From: a virus
Virus record (IMG/VR): IMGVR_UViG_3300010354_000572
Coordinates: 1-25,694 of that record
Reading direction: 5' to 3' (one strand)
Length of the DNA stretch: 25,694 bases
Shown one piece after another: positions 1 through 5,222 of the stretch. Position numbers and translations under genes: made by a program. Each line of letters starts with the position of its first letter. The first letter of the stretch is position 1. The notes under the pieces are model-generated. The model saw only the letters and a list, made by a program, of their open reading frames with translations. It did not search any database and was not told where the DNA came from.

Positions 1-893
1 AACCTCCCGAAGTTAAAGTTTGCATAGCTGAAGGATTCACGATTGACCAGTTTGAACATGCCAAACTCATTGGACATCACATAACCTTCAGCATCAATCC
101 TATCGGTGCCAATGTAAGCGGCAGGTCCATTGTTGCGGCACAGATAAAGGCAATCTTCCTTGATTGACTTAACCAACTTCCACAATCTGATCAGGTTAGC
201 GTCACAATCAAAAGCATCATCCTCAACCTCACGTTGCTCACGGATGCAAGCATTCAGTTGTTTCTTCAGTTCTGCCAGTTGCTTACCTGAAACAAACTCA
301 CAAGTTGTAGACATTTGGCGGGCAAAATCTACAACTTCCTCAACATCACTGAAAGACTTCTGATTGTGCAGAATGTATGCATCAGGTTTCACAAACTTCA
401 CCGTATCGGTATCATTCCAGATGGCACGGTCAGGCATTGCTACAGCATCCCGAATATCGCTCACATGAGTGTAGAAAGTGTGCGGAGCGATGATGATATT
501 CTGGCGAACAATCGCAGGAAACTTATAGGTGATAGTGTTGGGTTTATACTCATCAGAACCACCGAAACCGATGAAGTCTGCCTGATAAATTGTTTCCGTG
601 CGGGGAAGATACTTCAGGCAAGCACACAGAATCTCAATCAGACTTGCGTGGGTTGCCTCATCATAGAGGGCAAACACATCCTCCTGAGTATAGCAAATTT
701 TAGGAGTCCGCTTATTGAATACACTTTTGGTTCCAACAAAAAACTTACCGTTTGCAGGATTCGTGCCGAACACAATAGCGGGAGCACCATCAATCTTGAC
801 GCTTAAGTTACCCCCAGCAACAAACCAATCCAGGACGGTCAGATCACCATTCAGGATGGAATCTTCAGGGTGTTCGATGTGCTTGTTCTGCAT
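1..893 (-). CDS. DUF6267-like phage protein, 3' end outside window
   Basis: Open from an ATG at 891-893 to the window edge, so the C-terminus is missing; 297 residues are visible. The N-terminus (HIEHPED near residue 6, then VKIDGAPAIVFGTNP at 32-46, then GKFFVGTKSVFNKR) matches my memory of the DUF6267 proteins of T4-like cyanophages. K33-x-D35-G36 has the form of motif I of covalent nucleotidyltransferases (DNA and RNA ligases), where the lysine is adenylated; this is suggestive only, since the other motifs were not identified. It is the second gene behind the module at 1041-1100, 41 nt after a 26-residue ORF. No Shine-Dalgarno is seen before the ATG; instead the leader holds a 10-bp tandem repeat. 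Confidence 0.8.
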   Translation of the reverse strand, partial: MQNKHIEHPEDSILNGDLTVLDWFVAGGNLSVKIDGAPAIVFGTNPANGKFFVGTKSVFNKRTPKICYTQEDVFALYDEATHASLIEILCACLKYLPRTETIYQADFIGFGGSDEYKPNTITYKFPAIVRQNIIIAPHTFYTHVSDIRDAVAMPDRAIWNDTDTVKFVKPDAYILHNQKSFSDVEEVVDFARQMSTTCEFVSGKQLAELKKQLNACIREQREVEDDAFDCDANLIRLWKLVKSIKEDCLYLCRNNGPAAYIGTDRIDAEGYVMSNEFGMFKLVNRESFSYANFNFGR

Positions 894-930
894 TGGTTTG
901 GATTGGTTTGGATTGGTTTGGATTGAACTG
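891..930. repeat. 10-bp tandem repeat in the leader of the DUF6267-like gene
   Basis: The plus-strand unit GATTGGTTTG occurs exactly at 901-910 and 911-920, with a 9/10 copy at 891-900 that overlaps the start codon and a half copy at 921-925. It fills the whole gap in front of the gene where a ribosome binding site would be expected. Replication slippage is the likely origin. Confidence 0.85.
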
Positions 931-934
931 ACGG

Positions 935-1015
935 TCAGCGGAGAATACGATAGAGCATCATAATCTGTCCGGCACCAAGAATATAAGCAACCAGAACCAG
1001 AATACCTGTCATCAT
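935..1015 (-). CDS. 26-residue hydrophobic membrane peptide
   Basis: ATG at 1013-1015 (a second ATG follows directly) to TGA at 935-937. The product, beginning MMTGILVLVAYILGAGQ and ending YRILR, is essentially one transmembrane helix with a basic C-terminus, as in the small subunits of membrane complexes. Its support is positional: it is the first ORF behind a complete promoter module and shares the leader of neighbouring genes (TTCAGTTCAAAC). I do not recognise the family. A cytochrome b6f or photosystem small subunit was considered, but no known one matches by eye. Confidence 0.5.
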   Translation of the reverse strand: MMTGILVLVAYILGAGQIMMLYRILR

Positions 1016-1040
1016 AAATCGTTTCGTTTGAACTGAAAGA

Positions 1041-1100
1041 ATTGTAGGGCATGGTGGGGACCCTTGCGAGTCCCCTTGTGACAGTTCAGCGACCGTCAGT
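1041..1100 (-). promoter_or_regulatory. Promoter-terminator module A
   Basis: On the minus strand: dyad right half TGTCACA (1077-1083), weak left half around 1094-1100, hairpin GGGGAC/GTCCCC at 1056-1075, -10 TACAAT at 1041-1046, spacing 30 bp. It drives the 26-residue ORF and the DUF6267-like gene. Confidence 0.75.
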
Positions 1101-1253
1101 GTAGTCTCCGATGATGATGCCTGTCGCGTTGTCCCGAACCTGAGCGTACCCATACTCCTCGGAGAGGTCCAGGCAGAGGTCCCATGCACGGTCGGCATCG
1201 GTGGTGGTGTTCTCCCAAGGAGCGGAAGGGCAGATCACGTCGTAGCGGGTCAT
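1086..1253 (-). CDS. Small conserved-looking protein, 55 aa
   Basis: ATG at 1251-1253 in the recurrent start context CGCTCATGAC, TGA at 1086-1088 inside the next module. The product starts MTRYDVICPSAPWENTTTD and ends IIIGDYTDGR, soluble and acidic. Its codons are much richer in G+C (GAC, ACC, CTC) than those of the genes further right. No function is recognised. It is a monocistronic unit between two modules. Confidence 0.65.
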   Translation of the reverse strand: MTRYDVICPSAPWENTTTDADRAWDLCLDLSEEYGYAQVRDNATGIIIGDYTDGR

Positions 1254-1276
1254 GAGCGGTTGTTTGAACTGAAGTT

Positions 1277-1336
1277 ATTGTAGGGCACCCTGGCGGGGTC
1301 TGAGAGGGTCGGTGTGCCAGAATGCCGACTGGCACA
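1277..1336 (-). promoter_or_regulatory. Promoter-terminator module B (perfect dyad)
   Basis: A perfect dyad TGTGCCA-N10-TGGCACA (1313-1319 and 1330-1336), extendable to a 10-bp stem over 1311-1338, is followed by an ACCCT/AGGGT stem in the spacer and -10 TACAAT at 1277-1282 (spacing 30). It ends the 1349-1663 unit and starts the 1086-1253 gene. Confidence 0.8.
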
Positions 1337-1348
1337 CCCCGCTTAAAT

Positions 1349-1663
1349 CTAATTCAGACGCATACCTGAGAAGAAAGGAATAGGCGAACCTTGAAAGTTA
1401 ACGAACCACTGAAAGTTCTTTTGAAAGATACTCTCACCACAACCATGCTCGGAGAGAATAGCATTCAGGCGGGACTTTGTGGTTTTGGATTGATACCCAC
1501 CATCAAACAATTCGATCCAGGTTTCACCAATTCGGGCGATCAGATTGTCATGCAGGAAGACATCCACAACATTCGAACATGCAACAACTTCAGTATTATC
1601 AAGTTTCCAATCCTTGCCAGCAGTGATAGCGGCATTCATGAGGCGTTCGATCTTGCGGGTCAT
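1349..1663 (-). CDS. Conserved cyanophage protein, 104 aa, unknown function
   Basis: The start is set at the ATG at 1661-1663, in the same TCATGACCCGC context as its neighbours; the longer frame upstream only reads through the promoter module. The features I recall from cyanophage proteins are a DNTEV...NVVDVFLHDNLIAR segment (residues 24-45) and FDGGYQSKTTKSRLNAIL (about 53-70), followed by an aromatic Phe-rich tail. Soluble, no signal peptide. Function unknown. It stands alone between modules B and C. Confidence 0.85.
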   Translation of the reverse strand: MTRKIERLMNAAITAGKDWKLDNTEVVACSNVVDVFLHDNLIARIGETWIELFDGGYQSKTTKSRLNAILSEHGCGESIFQKNFQWFVNFQGSPIPFFSGMRLN

Positions 1664-1686
1664 GAGCGGTTGTTTGAACTGAAAGT

Positions 1687-1746
1687 ATTGTAGGGCTTGA
1701 TGGGGACCCTTGCGAGTCCCCTTGTGCCAGTGCCTCAGGCGGCACA
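1687..1746 (-). promoter_or_regulatory. Promoter-terminator module C
   Basis: Dyad right half TGGCACA (1723-1729) with left half TGTGCCG (1740-1746), together extendable to CTTGTGCC/GGCACAAG; hairpin GGGGAC/GTCCCC; -10 TACAAT at 1687-1692; spacing 30. The stop of the PD-(D/E)XK-like gene (1735) lies inside the dyad. Confidence 0.8.
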
Positions 1747-2190
1747 AGCATCAGTGAGAGTGAGGAAAGTTTCCCACAAATTATATTCATCCAGAAACTC
1801 ATCAAAGTTGATTACTTTTGTGTTTGGAACATTCATCCACTTTGAGAATGCATTAGAGCGGAAACATTCATCGTGTTTCCAACCTGGACCTGCCAAAACT
1901 ATCAGGGCATTTGTATAACCATAGGTCTCACATGCATGTTGTAAACAGATCTGCTCGTAAGGAATCTTTTCTTCAGCGGTGCCACTAACGTCCTGATACT
2001 TTAGGGAAACTATAGTTTGAACCGTTCCAACTCTCACAATCAAATCTACATTGTGAGAAGTTTCAGTTGGTCGCAGTCCGATGTTAATTTGCTCTTCCAC
2101 ATCATAACCAGCAGCAGACAAAAGTTCTTCACAAAAGTATTCAAAATCTTTGCCGGTTTTGTCAGTGTAACGGGAAGCGTGGGTGCCCAT
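1735..2190 (-). CDS. PD-(D/E)XK nuclease-superfamily-like protein
   Basis: 151 aa. An N-terminal helix with paired acids (DFEYFCEELLSAAGYDVEEQ, 15-34) leads to HNVDLIV (D49), then a strand TIVSLKYQ (59-66), then SGTAEEKIPYEQICLQHAC, YTNALIVLAGPGW and a C-terminal helix. The D...(x)xKxQ layout and the GTAEEKIPYE segment match restriction-endonuclease-like folds of cyanobacteria and their phages. The usual acid two residues before the lysine is Ser62 here, so catalysis is uncertain. It is monocistronic between modules C and D. Possible roles are host DNA breakdown or repair; this is inferred from the fold only. Confidence 0.75.
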   Translation of the reverse strand: MGTHASRYTDKTGKDFEYFCEELLSAAGYDVEEQINIGLRPTETSHNVDLIVRVGTVQTIVSLKYQDVSGTAEEKIPYEQICLQHACETYGYTNALIVLAGPGWKHDECFRSNAFSKWMNVPNTKVINFDEFLDEYNLWETFLTLTDACAA

Positions 2191-2214
2191 GGTGGTGTTG
2201 AGTGAACTGAAAGA

Positions 2215-2274
2215 ATTGTAGGGTATGGTGGGGACCCTTACGAGTCCCCTTGTGACAGTTATCAGGGTGTCACA
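2215..2274 (-). promoter_or_regulatory. Promoter-terminator module D (perfect dyad)
   Basis: Perfect TGTGACA-N10-TGTCACA dyad (arms 2251-2257 and 2268-2274), hairpin GGGGAC/GTCCCC, -10 TACAAT at 2215-2220, spacing 30. It drives 1735-2190. Confidence 0.8.
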
Positions 2275-2452
2275 GACCCATCGCCTCTGCCAGGGTGTTG
2301 TAGGCGTTCAGGTAGTAGTCTGCATCGGTGTGCTTGCCAGCCGTACGGCAGTCACAGGCAAGGCAGAGCACAGCGGTTCGGATCGTCGACCACTGTGCCT
2401 CAGTCAGGGTCACCGTGCAGAGGTCCAGCGGGAGGACGTTGGTGCGGGTCAT
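2270..2452 (-). CDS. Small soluble protein, 60 aa, unknown
   Basis: ATG at 2450-2452 in the shared start context; the stop lies in the dyad of module D. The sequence MTRTNVLPLDLCTVTLTEAQWSTIRTAV is followed by a Cys pair (CLACDC, residues 30-35) and an aromatic helix (DADYYLNAYNTLAEAMGL). The LTEAQW...A pattern is common in phage helical proteins of unknown role. G+C-rich codons resemble those of the 1086-1253 gene. Monocistronic. Confidence 0.75.
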   Translation of the reverse strand: MTRTNVLPLDLCTVTLTEAQWSTIRTAVLCLACDCRTAGKHTDADYYLNAYNTLAEAMGL

Positions 2453-2475
2453 GAGCGGTTGTTTGAACTGAGGTT

Positions 2476-2535
2476 ATTGTAGGGCCTGATGGGGACCCTT
2501 GCGAGTCCCCTTGTGCCACTTCACAGATCGTCCAT
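2476..2535 (-). promoter_or_regulatory. Promoter-terminator module E
   Basis: Dyad right half TGGCACA (2512-2518), degenerate left half (2529-2535), hairpin GGGGAC/GTCCCC, -10 TACAAT at 2476-2481, spacing 30. It drives 2270-2452. Confidence 0.75.
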
Positions 2536-2676
2536 TGGCGGCAGGTCACCACACCCATAAACCAGACAATAATTCTCAGCAGCAACTTCCTGAGATTGAT
2601 TTATAGTTGCCGATGCCTTAGTTTGAATGTTGAATGACATCAGAAAGATGCTGGAGAGAATTAAAACTTGCCGCAT
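2521..2676 (-). CDS. Small secreted or periplasmic protein, 51 aa
   Basis: ATG at 2674-2676, TGA at 2521-2523 (inside module E). A typical signal peptide covers residues 1-23 (MRQVLILSSIFLMSFNIQTK then ASA, the cleavage-site pattern). The mature part is only about 28 residues with two cysteines (YCLVYGCGD) that could form a disulfide, and an acidic end (PPMDDL). It lies 30 nt after a one-helix membrane gene, probably in the same transcript from module F. Function unknown. Confidence 0.6.
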   Translation of the reverse strand: MRQVLILSSIFLMSFNIQTKASATINQSQEVAAENYCLVYGCGDLPPMDDL

Positions 2677-2706
2677 GATGTTTTGATGTTTATTTGGAGT
2701 GAAGAA

Positions 2707-2871
2707 TTAACGACGGGGAAAACAATAACTTGGATTTACGTTACAGTTAGTTCTGTTCTCATAATTACTCACTGCAGTATCAATTCCATTAAGAATCCAA
2801 AAACCTGCTACAATTATAACCATAGCACCACACATTGTAGCGATTGCATCTTGAAATGATTTGTCAGTCAT
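2707..2871 (-). CDS. One-helix membrane protein, 54 aa
   Basis: ATG at 2869-2871, overlapping the TGA of the upstream frame in ATGA form; TAA at 2707-2709. A helix of about 20 residues (IATMCGAMVIIVAGFWILNG, about 10-29) is followed by a short domain with two cysteines (NCNVNPSYCFPRR). First gene of the module F unit. Unknown function; the two Cys outside the membrane suggest an oxidising compartment. Confidence 0.6.
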   Translation of the reverse strand: MTDKSFQDAIATMCGAMVIIVAGFWILNGIDTAVSNYENRTNCNVNPSYCFPRR

Positions 2872-3200
2872 GAGCGGTTGTTTGAACTGAAGTTATTGTA
2901 GGGCATGGTGGGGACCCCTAGGAGTCCCCTTGTGACGCTTAATGAATTGTCCATCATAGAGATCACTCTCATAATAGTGCTGATCTCTGTTGGAGTCTGA
3001 TAAGGAATAACATCCTTCAAAATGTTACCATTGGGTTGAATAATTGCGACCTCAAAAGTATCCTCTCCAATAACACCATAAAGACCAGAATCTTTAGGTC
3101 CTGCAACTATACTCACAACCCAACCGTTTGGCATGGTTTGTTGAGCTATTGTTGCACCTTTGATCTTATGATCGCGGAATTTGAAATCGGAGAAGTTCAT
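2868..3200 (-). CDS. Conserved cyanophage protein with a read-through C-terminus
   Basis: The start is taken at ATG 3198-3200, because upstream codons lie in the module G leader. The core (residues 1-85) resembles a common cyanophage family: MPNGWVVSIVAGP, GLYGVIGEDTFEVAIIQPNG, then DVIPYQTPTEISTIMRVI. No stop occurs before module F, so the frame reads through the dyad, hairpin, -10 and leader and ends with a TGA that overlaps the next ATG. The last 25 or so residues are therefore translated regulatory DNA. Function unknown. Confidence 0.75.
   Translation of the reverse strand: MNFSDFKFRDHKIKGATIAQQTMPNGWVVSIVAGPKDSGLYGVIGEDTFEVAIIQPNGNILKDVIPYQTPTEISTIMRVISMMDNSLSVTRGLLGVPTMPYNNFSSNNRS
2895..2954 (-). 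promoter_or_regulatory. Promoter-terminator module F
   Basis: Right half CGTCACA (2931-2937), left half remnant (2948-2954), hairpin GGGGACTCC/GGGGTCCCC type, -10 TACAAT at 2895-2900, spacing 30. It is embedded in the 3' end of the 2868-3200 frame and drives 2707-2871 and 2521-2676. Confidence 0.75.
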
Positions 3201-3224
3201 CGGGGTGTTGAGTGAACTGAAAGA

Positions 3225-3284
3225 ATTATAGAGCATGGTGGGGACTTTTAGAAGTCCCCTTGTGCAACTTAGCCGACTGTCCTC
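3225..3284 (-). promoter_or_regulatory. Promoter-terminator module G
   Basis: Right half TTGCACA (3261-3267), left half with GACA (3278-3284), hairpin GGGGACTT/AAGTCCCC, -10 TATAAT at 3225-3230, spacing 30. The hairpin arms differ from modules A-F at two positions yet stay paired. Confidence 0.75.
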
Positions 3285-3420
3285 AGAACTCTACTTCTTC
3301 AAGCGTAGGTTCGGGACTTTCATTTACACTTTCATCATTCACAAGACTATCAAGAATACGAAGAAGATCGTTGCCAGTGTTACCTTGACGAAGAAGATTC
3401 AGAGCAATTTGACGGGACAT
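3283..3420 (-). CDS. Small conserved cyanophage protein, 45 aa
   Basis: ATG at 3418-3420, TGA at 3283-3285. The sequence (MSRQIALNLLRQGNTGND then LLRILDSLVND) matches a short protein I recall as near-universal in T4-like cyanophages, with the RQGNTG-LL-ILD pattern; the tail is acidic (EPTLEEVEF). Two helices are likely. Function unknown. A T4-late-like element lies about 42 bp upstream. Confidence 0.75.
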   Translation of the reverse strand: MSRQIALNLLRQGNTGNDLLRILDSLVNDESVNESPEPTLEEVEF

Positions 3421-3461
3421 AATTCAGAAAAAAGAATAAAGAACGAAGAGTGAGAGAAGTA

Positions 3462-3469
3462 TATTTATT
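3462..3469 (-). promoter_or_regulatory. Late-type promoter AATAAATA
   Basis: On the minus strand AATAAATA matches the T4 late consensus TATAAATA at 7 of 8 positions and lies about 42 bp before the start of 3283-3420. It abuts the terminator-like hairpin at 3468-3492. Confidence 0.4.
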
Positions 3470-3492
3470 GACCCCTTCTCTCATAGGGTCAA
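3468..3492 (-). terminator. Hairpin after the 48-aa membrane gene
   Basis: Perfect 7-bp stem TTGACCC/GGGTCAA with an 11-nt loop, 8 nt after the stop at 3500. It has no T-run, so termination strength is doubtful; it could also protect an mRNA end. Confidence 0.45.
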
Positions 3493-3499
3493 GAATAAT

Positions 3500-3646
3500 T
3501 CAGTTACAATCTTGAGTTACATTACACATTTGAACTGCAAGGCGATCTGCATTCGCTTTTGTAATTTGTAGACCTGCTGAGAGAACATTACCACCAATCC
3601 AGAATACAAGAAAGAAAGCACCAAGAGGAACAATGATTTTAGACAT
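3500..3646 (-). CDS. One-helix membrane or secreted protein, 48 aa
   Basis: ATG at 3644-3646, TGA at 3500-3502. A hydrophobic stretch at residues 4-22 (IIVPLGAFFLVFWIGGNVL) is followed by a short soluble part with two cysteines (MCNVTQDCN) at the very end. It follows the 3684-3944 gene by 37 nt and so probably shares the transcript from module H. Function unknown. Confidence 0.6.
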   Translation of the reverse strand: MSKIIVPLGAFFLVFWIGGNVLSAGLQITKANADRLAVQMCNVTQDCN

Positions 3647-3683
3647 TTTGGAAAAGTGAGAAGGTTTTAGGTGAAGAACTTAA

Positions 3684-3944
3684 CTAGAAGTCAAACACGT
3701 CGCCGTTAATCTCAGCACGGTTAATCTTAGGGTCATTCCACTTTACACCGTCTGGAGTTTCCTTAGAACCACACTCCCAAAGGATTTCCAGCAGATCTTC
3801 ATAACAGCAGACATCATTATCACGAATAAGATTATAGAGACCTTCAGCATTCTCAATCCACAGAACAACATTCCAGGTCTCATAATTGGTCCAACCATTA
3901 TAGGTGCGGTTGGTCAAATCGGTTTGGTAGGTGGTGACGGTCAT
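3684..3944 (-). CDS. Phage protein with the NYETWNVxLWI motif
   Basis: 86 aa, ATG at 3942-3944. Residues 16-32 (NGWTNYETWNVVLWIEN) carry the strongly conserved N-Y-E-T-W-N signature of a family found in many phages and in mobile bacterial DNA, which I recall as DUF7249. The remainder is acidic and aromatic. No catalytic residues are apparent. First gene behind module H. Confidence 0.8.
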   Translation of the reverse strand: MTVTTYQTDLTNRTYNGWTNYETWNVVLWIENAEGLYNLIRDNDVCCYEDLLEILWECGSKETPDGVKWNDPKINRAEINGDVFDF

Positions 3945-3970
3945 GGTTGGGGTTCGTTTGAACTGAAGTT

Positions 3971-4030
3971 ATTGTAGGGCACCCTGGCGGGGTCTGGAGG
4001 GTGCCCTGTGCCACTTGTCAGGGTGTCACA
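3971..4030 (-). promoter_or_regulatory. Promoter-terminator module H
   Basis: Left half TGTGACA (4024-4030), right half TGGCACA (4007-4013), a strong 9-bp hairpin GGGCACCCT/AGGGTGCCC at 3977-4006, -10 TACAAT at 3971-3976, spacing 30. Same leader as modules B and E. Confidence 0.8.
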
Positions 4031-4164
4031 GTGTATTGAACTTGAGAACCGCCACAGATTGCCAGAGCAAATGTAGAACGGGTCGGTGAAAGTGAGATGA
4101 GAAAGATGCAGAAAACAGAGAAAAGTGCTTGTCTCAAAGTGAAAAAGAAGTTCCTCACCCACAC
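4018..4164 (-). CDS. Putative secreted small protein with GTG start, 48 aa
   Basis: This frame has no ATG; a GTG at 4162-4164 (or a TTG at residue 10) opens it and the TGA lies at 4018-4020 within module H. It has the look of a secreted protein: basic start, hydrophobic core ALFSVFCIFLISLS (residues 13-26), then STFALA as a cleavage site, leaving a tiny mature part (ICGGSQVQYTVTP). It resembles the other signal-peptide mini-genes here (2521-2676). The start is uncertain and the mature peptide very short. Confidence 0.45.
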   Translation of the reverse strand: MWVRNFFFTLRQALFSVFCIFLISLSPTRSTFALAICGGSQVQYTVTP

Positions 4165-4165
4165 A

Positions 4166-4224
4166 TAATCCCGAACAATTCGGGGGAGTGCCAGAGGTAG
4201 TGTGACGCTTTTCCCTCTGGCACA
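4166..4224 (-). promoter_or_regulatory. Two hairpins, a possible variant promoter module
   Basis: On the minus strand a perfect 10-bp stem GTGCCAGAGG/CCTCTGGCAC (outer ends about 4189-4224) is followed at once by CCCGAA-TTG-TTCGGG and then GGATTATG. It lies between the 40-aa membrane gene and the GTG-start gene. A half-dyad-like TGTGCCA is included, but no -10 at the usual 30 bp could be assigned. Confidence 0.5.
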
Positions 4225-4232
4225 TGAGTTAG

Positions 4233-4409
4233 TTATTTGCGATAAGGGCTATTCCAGTATGAACGAAAGATCCAATACATCAGAACTGGAGTAACGAACA
4301 ACGCAATCGCACCCACAAAAGTAGTGGAATTGCCAGCAAAATCATAAGTATTCATAGTTCCAAGATGATTATAAAAGTGACGGTGAAGAATAATACTACC
4401 GAATGTCAT
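4233..4409 (-). CDS. One-helix membrane protein
   Basis: The C-terminal 40 residues (MNTYDFAGNSTTFVGAIALF then VTPVLMYWIFRSYWNSPYRK) are a recognisable cyanophage mini-membrane protein: AGN motif, one helix, then FRSYW. Three in-frame starts exist: 4446-4448, 4407-4409 (used here because ATGA overlaps the stop of the ORF upstream) and 4353-4355, which has GGA a few bases before it and would give only the conserved 40 residues. The last may be the real one. Function unknown. Confidence 0.7.
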   Translation of the reverse strand: MTFGSIILHRHFYNHLGTMNTYDFAGNSTTFVGAIALFVTPVLMYWIFRSYWNSPYRK

Positions 4410-4516
4410 TTTGAACGAATGTAAGATTTGTTGATGATAGTTTGCCATTCATTTGATGCTGAGAGGCGAGGATTTAATTTAACCCATCGCCCCTGAAACT
4501 TTACAAGGATTTTCAT
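4406..4516 (-). CDS. Possible 36-aa coupled ORF
   Basis: Its ATG (4514-4516) overlaps the TGA of the acidic gene in TGATG form, and its own TGA (4406-4408) overlaps the next ATG in ATGA form, the usual coupling here. The product starts MKILVKFQGRWVKLNPRLS and is basic. Without those junctions I would not report it. Confidence 0.35.
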   Translation of the reverse strand: MKILVKFQGRWVKLNPRLSASNEWQTIINKSYIRSK

Positions 4517-4638
4517 CAGAAATCGTAATCAGCGGCAATGTAACCATCAAAATCAAAATCTTCACGAAGTTCTGGAATATCAAGGTCAAAGATCTCACCT
4601 GGCATATCTTGAATTTCAGCCCAGAGTTCATCAAACAT
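4516..4638 (-). CDS. Small acidic conserved cyanophage protein, 40 aa
   Basis: ATG at 4636-4638, double stop TGATGA at 4513-4518. The product (MFDELWAEIQDMPGEIFDLD then IPELREDFDFDGYIAADYDF) is strongly acidic and has the DMPGEIFDLDIPELREDxDF pattern I recall from cyanomyoviruses. First gene behind module I. Function unknown; a DNA-mimic or binding-partner role is possible but unsupported. Confidence 0.7.
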   Translation of the reverse strand: MFDELWAEIQDMPGEIFDLDIPELREDFDFDGYIAADYDF

Positions 4639-4664
4639 TGGAGAGATTTCAGTGGAACGAATGT

Positions 4665-4724
4665 AATGTAGCAGGGATCTTATGAGAACACAAGACCCTT
4701 TGTGACAGTTCTCAGGGTGTCACA
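4665..4724 (-). promoter_or_regulatory. Promoter-terminator module I (perfect dyad)
   Basis: Perfect TGTGACA-N10-TGTCACA (4701-4707, 4718-4724), imperfect stem AGGGTCTT/AAGATCCCT in the spacer, extended -10 TGCTACATT with hexamer at 4665-4670, spacing 30. The leader changes here to ACATTCGTTCC, the second regional type. Confidence 0.8.
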
Positions 4725-4990
4725 GCATCCCGATAGATTGACATACCCTTACGCATACGAATGTAGTCATCAATCATCTCACCAACCTGTTCGTAAATGT
4801 AGGAAGAACCTCCTACATCACAGAGCACATCTTCAGTGAGAACTTTAGAGAAATGCACTTCTTTGTCATTACTATCAAACTCAAAAACATCCTCTCCAGT
4901 GAATACAAACGCAGCACAAGCAGCGTTCTCACCTTGACTCTCAATCATTTGGTTGATGCTATCACGAAGTTCGGAGAGAGTTCGGAACAT
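4712..4990 (-). CDS. Conserved phage protein, 92 aa
   Basis: ATG at 4988-4990. LSELRDSINQMIESQGENA (4-22) followed by AAFVFTGEDVF and a helical part (YIYEQVGEMIDDYIRMRKG) matches a T4-like cyanophage family of unknown function, with the QGENAxxAAFVFTxEDVF pattern. The last residues (DAVTP) are encoded by the left dyad arm of module I. Single-gene unit behind module J. Confidence 0.85.
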   Translation of the reverse strand: MFRTLSELRDSINQMIESQGENAACAAFVFTGEDVFEFDSNDKEVHFSKVLTEDVLCDVGGSSYIYEQVGEMIDDYIRMRKGMSIYRDAVTP

Positions 4991-5015
4991 TTGGTTTTTT
5001 CAGTGGAACGAATGT

Positions 5016-5075
5016 AATGTAGCAGGGATCTTATGAGAACACAAGACCCTTTGTGACAGTTTGAGAATTGTCCTC
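5016..5075 (-). promoter_or_regulatory. Promoter-terminator module J
   Basis: Right half TGTCACA (5052-5058), left half GACA (within 5069-5075), spacer nearly identical to module I, extended -10 TGCTACATT with hexamer at 5016-5021, spacing 30. Confidence 0.8.
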
Positions 5076-5219
5076 TAGAGGAACGACACTACAAACAACC
5101 TCAGCTGGAGAACATAGTCTACGTGCTCGATCAGTTGCTTGTGAAATATCACTCGCAAAGATGACAAAGTTCTCATAATCTTGAAGATAACGATGAAAGA
5201 TAGAAACTTGATAGAACAT
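5031..5219 (-). CDS. Small protein, 62 aa, reading into module J
   Basis: ATG at 5217-5219, 3 nt after the stop of the previous gene. MFYQVSIFHRYLQDYENFVIF then ASDISQATDRARRL looks like a compact alpha/beta fold. The final residues after VVPLED are encoded by module J, whose hairpin supplies the TAA. Last gene of a three-gene operon. Function unknown. Confidence 0.75.
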   Translation of the reverse strand: MFYQVSIFHRYLQDYENFVIFASDISQATDRARRLCSPAEVVCSVVPLEDNSQTVTKGLVFS

Positions 5220-5222
5220 AAT

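Noticed and set aside
1056-1075. Modules as simple transcription terminators only
   Set aside because: The fixed 29-30 bp from dyad to -10, kept even where the hairpin is weak or absent (P, V), is not explained by termination alone.
935-1198. 87-residue frame upstream of and including the 26-residue peptide
   Set aside because: Its first 60 residues translate module A and the preceding gene in a wrong frame.
2251-2274. CRP/SyCRP1 sites (TGTGA...TCACA) in the module dyads
   Set aside because: The CRP consensus has 6 bp between the half sites; here there are 14 in every copy. Resemblance only.
3941-4225. 94-residue minus-strand frame beginning MCQREK
   Set aside because: It translates hairpins and module H; the overlapping GTG frame with a signal peptide is the better reading of the DNA.
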